Shown in pieces: positions 41,915-52,580 of a DNA stretch of 64,000 bases. The translations under genes were made by a program, and so were the position numbers. Each line of letters opens with the position of its first letter. Within the stretch, counting starts at the first letter, position 1. Under the pieces are notes generated by a model. It was given only the letters and a program-made list of their open reading frames with translations. It had not been told where the DNA came from and did no database searches. Origin of the DNA: Trichuris trichiura (Eukaryota; Nematoda; Enoplea; Trichinellida; Trichuridae); NCBI GenBank assembly GCA_037903355.1, contig JBAJFE010000042.1:248001-312000 (forward strand), given 5' to 3'.

Positions 41915-43887
41915 CTTGTACCCGCGAGTAACAGTTCAACGATAGGCTGGGCTAGCAGGCCTAAAACGGAAACCACTTCAGAAACTGAAAAGCGATGACA
42001 TCCCAAATTAAAATCTGCCCTAAGATTTACAAACTGCAAAATCAGCGGGCGAAAGGTTAAATGTGAGAAAACTGAAGGGAAAGACACGTTAGACGCGCAT
42101 AGAGCACGCGGCTCTCTCTAATGGGATGGAAGGACTTCCTGGACATGTATAGCTTCGCTCTACGGTAGCAAACCGTTATTTTGGAACAATAAAGCTTTCG
42201 AGCTCGACCACAACCCGTCCCCAATGGATAACCATTAAAGTCTTTTAGTACCGTTGAGGACAGGTTCAGAGATTAAAAGCTTATTGTATCCTTAACGGGA
42301 CATACTCTGTAAAAAGAAACGGATTAATCATGGAAACCTACAGTCCCGTACCAAGAAGATACATTTTCAAAATTGCATACTTTTGTTCTTGTAAACCAAG
42401 GAAAGACGGAGCTGAAGCGGCAAGCTCCTGCGACGCCTATGATGATAGAGCGGTTCCGTAAACATTGCGAGAAGTGCTGCAAGCGTTTCCGGATTGGAAA
42501 CTTCAATTCTTACAACCGAGCGAGGTCGAGCCGCCTTAGGGAAGCTGAATATGGAGATTTGCAGACACTGCTATAACGACGCTGACAGAAATCGCATGTG
42601 CATGCCTATAGCAGTTCCACTTTTCTAATAGTTTCTTCTGCGCCAGTTGGACGTTTATCTATGGTTTGTGATGTTGTACTTTCACGACATTATCCTGTAG
42701 AACTACTGCACCGCTCAATAGCACAGCGAGGTAAAACATGACACGATGAGTTCGAAATAAAGTTACCAAAAAAATCGTTGACGATTAGTTACAATATTGA
42801 ATCTTAAAACGTCAGCCGATAACCAGTTTTGTTGGACAAGCGGTAGATCGATAAAATATCACAACAGCTAGGCTGTTAAGTCCAATCAAAAGTTGGCATT
42901 AAGCAACGTTAACTTGCCGGCGGCCAGTGAATGATCAAACGGTGCATTGAGTGTTCGTAGCAGAATCGATTGGCAAAGTGAATACACCGAACCTGTTTGC
43001 TCAACGAGATCCACAAGCCGACCAAGGAGAGCGACTCAGCAAGCTTTCAATACTCGGTGCAAACAAAAGTGTAACTCTCTGACGACCGGCAAAAGTAAAC
43101 ACAATTTTCGCATTTTCGAACTAACTTCCTTCTGACTAAGGAACAGAAGTTCGTCGCGATGAAATGATTCGCTTTGTTTACTTGACAAGAGCGTCAACTT
43201 CCGCTGAAGTTGAATGATTGATACATCTTAGTTGTGCAACAACAAGTGGCTTTCACAGAAGAGAGCGAATGCCCATGAAACATTCAACTTCCTGTAAGTT
43301 TAACCGCTTCACCTTTCGTCTAAAGGCGTTACCGTTAACGTAAATAACATCTTTGTAGGTCATTCACGTAAATGAGCTGTAAAGTTACGGAAGGCTGCAG
43401 GCAACAGTCTGAAAAACGTTTCTGCCGGAAAGATTTCGCAAAAACAGCATTTTTAGGCTTAAGATAAATATCGATAAAGCTTAGGTAATTATGAAATGGG
43501 TTTATATGTTGTAATAGAGGCAGTGCAAAGCATATACACTAAAAGTTCGCTTAGTATCATCGTTTCAGCGAAGCAATTACGGTAAACTAATTTGCTAATG
43601 CGAATTTGAGGCAGACGGTTGCTGCGTTCTAATACGAATTGATTTTTCCCGCAGAGAAGAGCTTTTGATACGCTTTTTCTAACTCTGCCTGCCTCAACTA
43701 CGGCAGTAGCAGTCATACATCGAAAGGTACTACATTTTAACTTAGCTGCTGAAATACAGTTGCCTTTAGCTTTAATAAAACAACCTGTTCAGTCGATAAA
43801 TGCAAAGTTACTCTTCCGTATTCCATTTGACTATACAGAGACTATTCAATGCTTATTCGCAGCAATTTCAATAACTTGTGTTTTCAG
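41915..43887. other. Intergenic, DHPS 5' side to kinase gene
   Basis: Almost 2 kb with the promoters of two divergent genes. A plus-strand frame at about 42400-42574 (KRQAPATPMMIERFRKHC...) is protein-like but unrecognised and has no clear start. The TTTTCAG ending at 43887 precedes the kinase exon. Confidence 0.4.
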
Positions 43888-43911
43888 GGAGAAAAATGGC
43901 ATAACACAGGA

Positions 43912-45007
43912 ATGCAGTTGGAAAATTTGATCTTTGACGAGCGAGACGCATCGGCTAAACTTGGCCGCGGAGCTTTCGGGTCAGTCTTCCGCGCTAAGCG
44001 CACAATAAAAAATGGCGAACATGATGTAGCCGTCAAGAAACTTCCTCGCGCCAATATGAAAATGGAAGAGTTGGAAGCAATCAGGACAGCGAACAACCCG
44101 AACATTGTGGCAATCTACGACATTTTTTTCCAAGAAGACTTTTGCTTCTTGGTCATGGAATTATGCGACTCAAGTCTGCATGCAATGATTCAACAGGAAG
44201 GATCATTAGGAATGGACAATTTTGAATCAGTATTGACAGGTTTAGCAAGCGGATACAAAGCGCTAAGCGATATTGGTATAATTCATAGAGATTTAAAACC
44301 GGCAAACATCCTGCTGAAGTACCGTACTGAAAATGACTCGAAGACAAAGACAATTGAGCACGTTAAAATCGCGGATTTTGGATGCAGCAGACTTGCGGAT
44401 ACCAAATTGAACACAGAGCTAATAGGGACTCCCCTTTACATGGCCCCGGAAATTGGTGCTAGCGTACTTACGAAGGGAGAATATGACTCCAAGATAGACA
44501 TGTGGTCTATTGGCGTTGTACTATACGAATGTTTAGTCGGAAAGGTAAAGTCTCTCTTTTCGTACTTACAAAATTCCATTGCGGAAAGCGTTATAGGTTC
44601 CCTTCGACGAAAAAGCGCTATGCAAGCTTTTTTTGTTTTCCGCCAATCGCAATTACGTGGGCTACAACGGACCTGAGAATTTTCCGGAAAAAGCAAATGA
44701 ACATCATCAATACATTATTGGTTCCCTTCTTGAACTGGATGCCAATAAGCGTATGAAGCCAGCGGAATTTCACTGCCTTGCCATACACCGCCCTCCTCTG
44801 AAGAAACGGAAAAACACTGGTGCGTTTTCAGTTCTAGGACAATCGTCGCATTCGGGCAAACCTGCTTTGAACCACGCGTTCCTTATTCCCGATTGTCCGC
44901 TCTGCTCAGAGCAGTCAACGTCTAAAAGCCTACTCAAGTCGACGATGAAAATGATGCATACACATGCTGCCATGCTTATAGTGAGCCAACTAAACCACCT
45001 CTACTAA
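43912..45007 (+). CDS. Serine/threonine kinase, IKK-epsilon/TBK1- or ULK-like
   Basis: Exon 43888-44544 encodes most of a kinase domain. It has a glycine loop GRGAFGSVF, VAVKKL with the beta-3 lysine, catalytic loop IIHRDLKPANIL, KIADFGCSR, and GTPLYMAPE with WSIGVVLYECLVGK. After an 82-nt intron with an AAG acceptor (44626), the C-lobe ends YIIGSLLELDANKRMKPAEF. The start ATG 43912 follows an acceptor-like TTTTCAG by 24 bases; the frame is open further upstream, so an additional exon is possible. The C-lobe (LLELDANKR...) and catalytic segments resemble IKK-epsilon/TBK1, and the activation segment also resembles ULK. The long C-terminal region of either family is absent. Only about 80 low-complexity residues follow before the stop at 45007, or further introns are missed. 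All catalytic residues are present. Confidence 0.72.
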
Positions 45008-45418
45008 GTGCTCCAATCAACTGTCCCCTCACCAAGTGCTCTGGCAAAGTCACATAACCTGCATTCTTCACAAACTGCGAACTTACATTGGAAAAATGCA
45101 ACACTCACGCGACGTATAACCACCGGTTTGTCGCTCCATAGCAATGAGGAACCGCACGATGGGTTAAAATCGATCGTCTGAACAGAGCGGTAATAAAAAA
45201 GGAATGCTAACCCATAATAATGCACCAATAAAAGTATTTTTAATGATTAGTTCGATGCGCAATCGTAGAAATGCCAGAAACCGGTTTTACTTCTTAGGCA
45301 AGCTGAGAAATTCATTCCATAACATCAAATAGCTTTGGCGGAGGAAAGGCGAACAGTGAAAGTACAGATATGGGGAACTAACTGTACTTACGTGGAGCAA
45401 CAATAAAATTTTCGTATT

Positions 45419-46277
45419 TCAGCACTTTGTACGGATTCTACGAATCGTCCGGACGCCCACTGGATAGACAACGGCTATACAGGACAGTAAAACTGAACAA
45501 ACGCACAACTGTTGAAGTACAGGAATTGTGCAACTAGTGAACCACCGACTAAAGAAACCAAGGAATATGACAAAACAACCTAACAAATACAGTAAACAAC
45601 CAGACAATGCATGTATAGCAGCAAGGCGAACTAGTCTCATCGCTCGGATAAAGCGGAGAAATCCGGCGCTGTTCAAAGCAACGCCACTACAGATTTGGAA
45701 TAAAGTATGGAGGATAACAACAGCTCCGATAAAACCATGCCACGTAGCAAAATGTGGTTTGTTATTGGCAGCCTTCCTGGTATAGATGACGTAAAAAGCA
45801 AAACTTGACAGGAGCGCTGCAAACACCATTAACCAGGTGTGAATTCTAGCACGAAACTTGTAGGAGCTAGGAGTTCCTATGACAAACAAACGGCCTGAGA
45901 AAGCCGACAGCGCTTCTGCGGCCACAAGTAAATACTGAAAACAAGAGTTTATGCTTGCTGAAGAGCAAATGATGTGCTAGATAGTGAGCGACTAACTATG
46001 TTAGTAGTATTGGTAATGCTGGCCTGCCCAACGGTGAAAAGCCCAAATCTCAAAACCTTGACAACAGAGCTACATCCATAAGCATTCAGTGACAAACAAA
46101 CAAGTGTTACACATAGGGGCGCAGAGGTTAACCTTAAACAAGCGAAACAAGCATAAATAATGGTAAAAGACTTACTGCAGTGGTCATTAAAACAGGATGC
46201 AAAGAAAACCAAGTGAACTCTCTGGAGGCTACGACGTATAAAACAAAAATTGACGGAAGAAAACAAACCAGCTGCAT
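45419..46277 (-). CDS. Transmembrane cytochrome b561 (CYB561D2-like)
   Basis: Di-heme transmembrane ferrireductase/ascorbate oxidoreductase family. Two exons (46277-46176 and 45934-45419) join in phase for 205 aa. Exon 1 holds TM1 and the start of TM2 (MQLVCFLPSIFVLYVVA, then FSLHPVLMTTA). Exon 2 continues YLLVAAEALSAF, RARIHTWLMVFAALLSSFAF, ATWHGFIGAVVI and LAAIHALSGCLLYLLG. The four family heme-ligand histidines are visible in SLHPV, RIHTW, TWHGF and AIHAL. About six membrane segments are seen, the expected number. The arrangement WF.(S/T)C after the fourth histidine matches the D2 subgroup. The N-terminus is short, so an upstream exon may exist before 46277. The 5' end faces the PIX gene 362 bp away. 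Confidence 0.85.
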
Positions 46278-46639
46278 ACCTATTATGCTGAACAGCGTAA
46301 CCTCCGGCAATGCTCAAGACAGTAAGTTTGATGTGAAGGTTTGTCAGCAGATGCAATCAAGATTGGTTTCAGTGAAAGTAACTGCATGCTTGGTTTTATA
46401 TTAAACCTGTGAGTCGAAATATGAGCAACAAATCAACGCATTGTCAGTCTCTTCCCAGGATACGGACGAGTTTTGCAGATGAAACTGAGGTTACTAATAA
46501 GTACCTGTGTTTAGCTAAAGTGTACTGTCCAGTCTTGCAAATTTGACCTTTAAAATGGCTGATTCTCCGTAGTTACTTGTTAGTTGCTATAAAACTGGTT
46601 TCGTTGCTACTTTGATTTCTTTTCAGCGATAAATCGTCT

Positions 46640-49234
46640 ATGAATCGTCAGACGGCGGATGATCCCGCATTCATCTTAGCGCAGGCGAAATATAACTTCA
46701 CCGGGCGAAACAATGATGAGGTATTTACTGTTTTCACGTTGCCACCTGGCTAATGTTTACGTTTAACTACGAAGCTGTGCTTCAAGAAAGGCGATATGAT
46801 TGTTGTTACCCAGCAGCTTAGCGAAGGATGGTGGGAGGGAACTTTAAACGGCAAAACCGGTTGGTTTCCTTCAAACTATGTCTCATTGGAAAAACAAGGT
46901 GCGTCTTATTGTTCTTATCTTTTGATGAAGCAAACGTCTAGTTGCTATTTCCTTTAGATGCCGGAATGAAAACGCGGATGCCAGTAGAACTTGACATTGA
47001 CAATTCCTCATTAATGACCAGCGACAGACGCCTTGCCTTCCGAAATATGGTACTGTAGCTGTCGTGTACATTACTTTTATTAAAATAGCATTCGCAGGTG
47101 CTTAGAGATCTGTTGGAGAACGAACAGAAGCATTTGGAGGAACTTGTTGGGTTTTGGGAAGTTTATGTGAAACCTTTAAAAGATGCTGACGTGTAGCTTC
47201 GCGTAACTGCAATAATAGTTGGCATCCTATGAGCAGTGTTTTTAGTATCTCGAAATTTGAATTCGGTTGTTTGGTGGGAAACATTAGTCAGGTCATCCAG
47301 TTTCAATCCGACTTTTGCCATGATCTTATCGAAGAAGCGCAGAAATCTTCTCGGGATCAGAGAATAGGTGGCAAGTTTCTTCGTTCAGCTGAAACGCTGA
47401 AACATTTACTTGCTGAGTATTGCAAGAATCATCCAGTGGCGGTAAACGTTATCAACAGCAACAGGTAGTCGGTCGTGAAGTAACAGTGTCTTCACCATAC
47501 ATCCGTTCATACTAAGGGAAAAATTAGCTCAATTTATGCAGAAAAAGGGCAGCAATGACTTGTTATTGGTTAGTAGATTGAGCCAGCCTTTCCGTCACGT
47601 GGAAACTTACGCTGTAGCTCTGCTGGAATACGAAAGAAACCTGGAGGTGCGTTCACTATTGTAACATATTTTATTTTAGTCCATTTTAGGAAAGCCATCC
47701 GGATCGAGGCGACACTCAACGAGCAGTAGCAGTGTATCGCGAAATCGCTGTAGGCTTGGTCTTTTCTCTACTTTTCCGAAAGTTAAGTTCATCTCTTTAG
47801 AATTACTGTTCAGACTTGCGCAAGCAAAAGGAAATGCAATTAGACCTCTTAAGTAGCACAATCACGGATTGGGAAGGAGAAGTATTTTGCATAAACGTTT
47901 GTTATTTTCTTACCGAAATTCCGTTTTTAGCCGTTGGAGACGCTTGGCGATATTCTTTTAGTAACCAAATCAAATGCCAGATTGGAGGGCGTTTGTGACG
48001 GCGATTGCTGTATCATTCTGTTCGCCGAATGCATTGTCGTGTTGCACGTATCTCCTCTCCTGAATGGCTACATTTATAAGGCAAACTAACTTTTTAAATT
48101 AAGCGGGAAAATGATTTCTTCTATCCTTATTGTAGGGCCGAATATCACTAACTGGCACCGTGGTTCGTAGAATAGTAGATATACCACGTGGAAAGCTGTC
48201 TATAGAAGTCATTTCAAAGTCAGACGATTGTGTACTGCTTACCTTTAGCGTTGGTAATATGGATGACTTGAACCGATGGTCAGAGAGCCTTGAAGCTTTG
48301 ACGTCCGAAAATGCTGAAGATTCTTGTACTCTTATATCCCCCACGACGCCGTCGAAGTATACTAAAGTCGAGGTGTCAATGAAGAAATGTTGACCATCCC
48401 TGTAACAACGTAGTTTCTACTAGACTGAGGTGTCGCCTCTGCTTAAACCAAGAGTATCACACATGCCGGTTCCTGGTCACGCCGAATTGATAAAAAGGGT
48501 TGACGACGCCTCCAAGGCACTACCGCGGAAACGTTATAATGGGTATTGCCTCCGCCCGTTGCCAACCCAAAGAAGTTGGTTCGGCACACCTTTAATCGAT
48601 GGAGAAATCAAACTACGGAAAAAAGGTGAGGTTCACCAGTAGCTCCCAAAAGCTGAGACGGTCTCAACTCTTAGCCGAGCAAGTGGATCTATGTTACGAC
48701 GCTGACGAAATAGAGCTGTTGCAAGTTGTTGAATCCTACTGCAGTAGTACAAGCGATTCGTGGAAGCCGTTAATTTGTTCGAGTATATGCATAGTTTTAA
48801 AATTTCTGTTTAGTTCAGTTCCGCTATTTTAAGGGAATGGAAAGGCTCCTTACGTTTTAATAGCGGAGGACGAAAAGATATTTTGTGAAGAGTTTGTCGG
48901 TGATGAACTCATAGTGCAGGAAAAGTATGTTCTTATCTGAAAATACGCTGTTTTTGAATACTGCGATTTCAGGACGCTGGTTGATACGGTGTATGCTTTG
49001 AAAGATCAAGTTCGAATTTTATCCGAAGTCAGTTGTTCTTATGTTTACGATGAAGACCAACTTCTTATAACTTTTTAGATTGTCAATGACTTGACCAGAG
49101 CACTGCAAGCAGAGCAGATCGCCCAAAAGCGTACAGACGATGTGCTTCGGCAAATTGTAGCCGAGCGAGCTTCAACAACTAGTTCTTTATCCAACTGCGC
49201 AAAAGATTATTCTTCGGCAGAGGGCGCTACGTAG
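46640..49234 (+). CDS. ARHGEF7: PAK-interacting exchange factor PIX (Rho GEF)
   Basis: Guanine exchange factor for Rac/Cdc42 that scaffolds PAK and GIT at adhesions. The ATG follows TTTCAG by 14 bases. The SH3 domain spans exons 1-2 (46640-46720, 46775 on), with [19 protein letters not shown] and [19 protein letters not shown]. The DH domain has [30 protein letters not shown] and [20 protein letters not shown]. The PH domain has [29 protein letters not shown] and [14 protein letters not shown]-terminally, [13 protein letters not shown] matches the family's conserved pre-GIT region. [19 protein letters not shown] starts the trimeric coiled coil, and the stop is at 49232. Intron 48081-48135 uses a GC donor. 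The family's extreme C-terminal PDZ ligand is not recognisable. Family assignment is secure. Confidence 0.9.
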
Positions 49235-50916
49235 TAGCGGCTCTCACTCGCCCATTGTTTCAGTATGCTCTTGTATTCGTGCTCCTTAAACCTAACTTTG
49301 GCGCGTGAATAATTTAATTATAACATATCAAAGAAAAGCTTGGCGATAACTTGCAATGTGCTGCCATCCTAACCTAGGCTGAACAGATTCTTGAAATATG
49401 GATCGTTTGCATTCTCATTTTTTGGTAGCTACTGTTCATCCGCCTGTTCATTGAAGTAACAGCGTTGCCAGCTAGCATCAAGGCATCAATGTTAACGAAT
49501 GGGTCGCCAGCAATGCCAGATGTGCACATGAAGTGAAGGCAGACGATGAAAGAACGGGGTTCTCTGCTTGAGCAAGTCAGACCTTGCTGTTATGGGTTTA
49601 GAACGAAGGAAATTTTACTAGTGGCTCAACCGCAGTTGTCAGGCCATAGATTGTCATCGTATAACGAATTAGTAACGGTAAAACCATACCTTTCTGGCAC
49701 GTTCATCGCGAATCGCCAATTCTCTGCCAGCCATTGTAATGGTAGTCAGGCAAGGAAAGGTACTGTAACTATCGCGTCGCTGAGTGGGGTAGACGCGTGC
49801 AACTTTCATCCCTAGTTGGCTTTTTTAAAATCGAATGATGAATTGCTTGTAGAGGACCGTAACATTCATGTTACCTGATCATCATTTAGCTTGACAGTAA
49901 GAGGAGTAGCTTGCTTTTACTTGATGTATTACTGTATTGGTTGTTCTTATCAATAAACAGTGACGGGTGGTTGCGCACGCTACATGCTCATCAACAACGA
50001 ATGTTTTCATTCGTTAATCTTTCAGTTAAATCAGTAATTCTTAATGGTACCAGCCGAAAAAGGAGTGCTGGAATATTTCACGTGGCAGACTTTGCCGCTG
50101 GTCCCGTTCTGCCTTCTACTAATCCTAAACCTAAACGTAACGGGATGTTCGGGTGCTTGACAGAAAGGAACTTGCATTCATTGAACGGTTTGATCCCTAA
50201 CCAATAAGACTCTGAAACGTACTTGTTAACTTGCAGCAAACGACTCCTTTAGCGCTTTCATCGGCAAAAATGGAATAGCTGCGTTTTGACCCGAGAATAA
50301 CTATGTGCTTACTGTAGTGTTTTACTACCTGAGAACTCATACTGCCGGTGTTTTTGTGCAAGATGTACCTGCACTTCTTTGTTTACCGTTCAGATTACTG
50401 TATGTTGCGGGCAAATAACTGAAAAGTTTTTTATTATAACCAGTAGTCAGTGTCAAAGTGTTGCTTTTCAACCGTGCTAATATCGGCGTACAGTGCGTTT
50501 TAGTTTTAACTTTTTAACTGCTTACGCGCGCGCGCGCTCAAGATTAACCGAGTAAGGTGACAGTACGTGTTTAAATGTTGAAGCAATCTGAAATCTATTA
50601 TAGAGTAAGCTTGCACAGGTGCCTGTTTGTCGTTGTATCACACTGTGTGTATTCATTGATTGGCAATAAGTCTTCTTTTACGGATGCTTCACGTGACAAA
50701 TTGGTACGCAGTTTGCCTACTGTGACCTGACAGCTGCTATTCCAAACCACTTAAGTTTGCTCTGTTAAGCAACCGGGTGGATAGCGCACGTGCTCTTAAA
50801 TCGTACTATAATTAGTTTCATCCGAAAAAGCAATCTTTTATCGTGCACCGCCTTTACGTTTTGTAGAATGCGGTTTCAGTTGATTCGCTAATTTTCAGCA
50901 ACATAAGCTGAACGCA
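49235..50916. other. Intergenic, PIX to rhodanese gene
   Basis: About 1.7 kb. Contains telomere-like copy 5 and a short (GC)n run at about 50526-50539. TTTTCAG at 50892-50898 precedes the next start codon. No exon is seen. Confidence 0.45.
50095..50147. repeat. Interstitial telomere-like repeat, copy 5 (diverged)
   Basis: GTCCCGTTCTGCC is followed by TAATCCTAAACCTAAACG. It keeps the TGTTCTGCC boundary and three degenerate CCTAAA units. Confidence 0.5.
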
Positions 50917-51648
50917 ATGCAGTTTGTGCCATGTCGCTTGGGCTCTTTTCGAAAGTTCCTACCAATCCCACGAACCATTGCTGCATCGCATTCAAATTTC
51001 CGTTACGCGCCCGGTATGCAATTGGTCGAAAAGTTTCATTGCGCAGCTCAGCCAAGTAAGCACCCTTTATGGAGTTGAAAACTGCATTCTGGTTTACTGT
51101 AGATCATGCTTATTTGTTTTAGCCATTCTCCGCTCCTATTTCAAACCTATTTTGAGTGTAAAACAATTCACCTCTATCGACGCGGAGCATGCTGTTTCCT
51201 ACGAAGAGCTTAAAGCGCTAATTGAAGCACGCGACGTATTACTGATTGACGTTCGCGATCCGGAAGAAATAGAGGCTCAGGGTCGAATCATTGGTGCCGT
51301 GAACGTTCCGCGTATGTAATGCAACGACCGTTCGAAGTTTGATAATTTCTCCTTCAGTTGGCCAACTACCAGAAGCTTTCGAGATGACGGAAGAGAGTTT
51401 CTTCAAAAAGTATAATTTTGAAAAACCGCATATGTACGACGCAAACGTTGTCTTTCACGGCCTTAGTCACATTAAGAGCACGGCAGCTGTTGAAATTGCG
51501 CACAAGCATGGCTTTACAAAGCAAGTTTCGCCAGTGAAGCAAGTCGAAGTTGCGTATTTTCAGCCTGTTTAAATTTAGAACTCGACATTTTCCGGGCGGC
51601 TGGGAAGAATGGATTCGCCGGGAAAAATCAGAAGCGTGCGCTCGTTGA
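50917..51648 (+). CDS. Rhodanese-like protein lacking the catalytic cysteine
   Basis: Four exons (50917-51055, 51123-51311, 51358-51520, 51579-51648) join in phase to 186 aa. The N-terminus is basic and free of acids for about 40 residues (MQFVPCRLGSFRKFLPIPR), like a mitochondrial presequence. The single rhodanese domain shows VSYEELKALIEARDVLLIDV, RDPEEIEAQGRIIGAVNVP and the ending GFTKTRHFPGGWEEW. This resembles the TSTD1/Hsp67B2 single-domain family of sulfurtransferases. The loop where the active-site Cys should sit reads VVFHGLSHIKS, with no cysteine, so sulfur transfer by the usual route is unlikely. The last intron (51521-51578) has a GCAAGT donor; a GT alternative breaks the frame. 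A second open frame overlaps the last exon. Confidence 0.8.
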
Positions 51649-51767
51649 CACTGAACGATGTTGTGTCACAGTTGCAGCGTAACGAAACAACTACGCTTCC
51701 ACGAGCAAGCTTACTTTTTGTTTTCTATATCGCCATAGCGGTTGCTTTGTTAGCCGGTTGGGAATAA
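51609..51767 (+). CDS. Overlapping 52-aa single-TM open frame
   Basis: ATG 51609 lies in the last rhodanese exon in another frame and runs beyond that gene's stop to TAA at 51765-51767. It begins MDSPGKIRSVRSLTLNDVV and ends with a hydrophobic helix SLLFVFYIAIAVALLAGW, then Glu and stop, the layout of a tail-anchored membrane protein. It could be a second product of the same mRNA or a chance frame in the 3' UTR. No family recognised. Confidence 0.35.
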   Translation: MDSPGKIRSVRSLTLNDVVSQLQRNETTTLPRASLLFVFYIAIAVALLAGWE

Positions 51768-52580
51768 AAAGCTCTTTATGCAAAGCTAGCGTGACTTTGC
51801 ACTATATGGCTGAGCTTTTGCTTGAAAACTTCGCTTTGTATAAGCTCTCCTTTGATAGCCAAAGGATTTCCGGTCACGTAAGGCACGTACACCTAAACGA
51901 AAAGTCAACCATCACATAGTCTTTGAAACCTTTCCTTCACTTGTTCGTATATTTTAGGGAGAAGTTCTTCAATGCCAAACGCTGCTAAGTCGGTGTTCAT
52001 TACAAATTTCAGCGACGTGGCCGTTTCGAAGTAGTGCAACCTGTTCTTCATGGTGTTATATTCTTTAAACTGGCTCCTTAAAAGTTTTCATTGAAACACG
52101 CCGAAAATTCACGTAACAGAGCATTGCCTGGGACCCAAAGGAGACAGTTTCTCGTTAAACGATCTGACGGAAGTTAGCAAGCCGTGCACCAACTGAAATT
52201 CCTAAAATCAAAGGTTACAAAATGCTCTAGTCGTTAGTGCGTTACGAAACCTCCGCTGGATTAATTGAAGCTCGTTTAGGACGATGCCACTCGTAATAAC
52301 CAATGCAATGCCCTTGAGGGTGGAAAATGTATAAGTTGTAAATTGTCATTCCCCTCAAGTGACAGTAAGTAATAACGATGTTCACGTTCGCGTGGAGTCT
52401 ATATCGAGCACCAATTGGTTGGACATCTCGTTCGGTTTACCTCTGTGACGCGTCGTGCCGGGTGTCGTGCCAAGCTGCCGTTGTATTCCGAAGATGCAGC
52501 CTTTGTTGTCTTCATTGTGCTAAATTCGTTGCTCTCTCGAAACGATCAACGGACTTCAAGACCGACAAGCTTTGAAGGGA
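51768..52580. other. Intergenic, upstream of Argonaute
   Basis: About 0.8 kb with no recognisable exon. The Argonaute promoter or 5' UTR is expected here. Confidence 0.45.
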
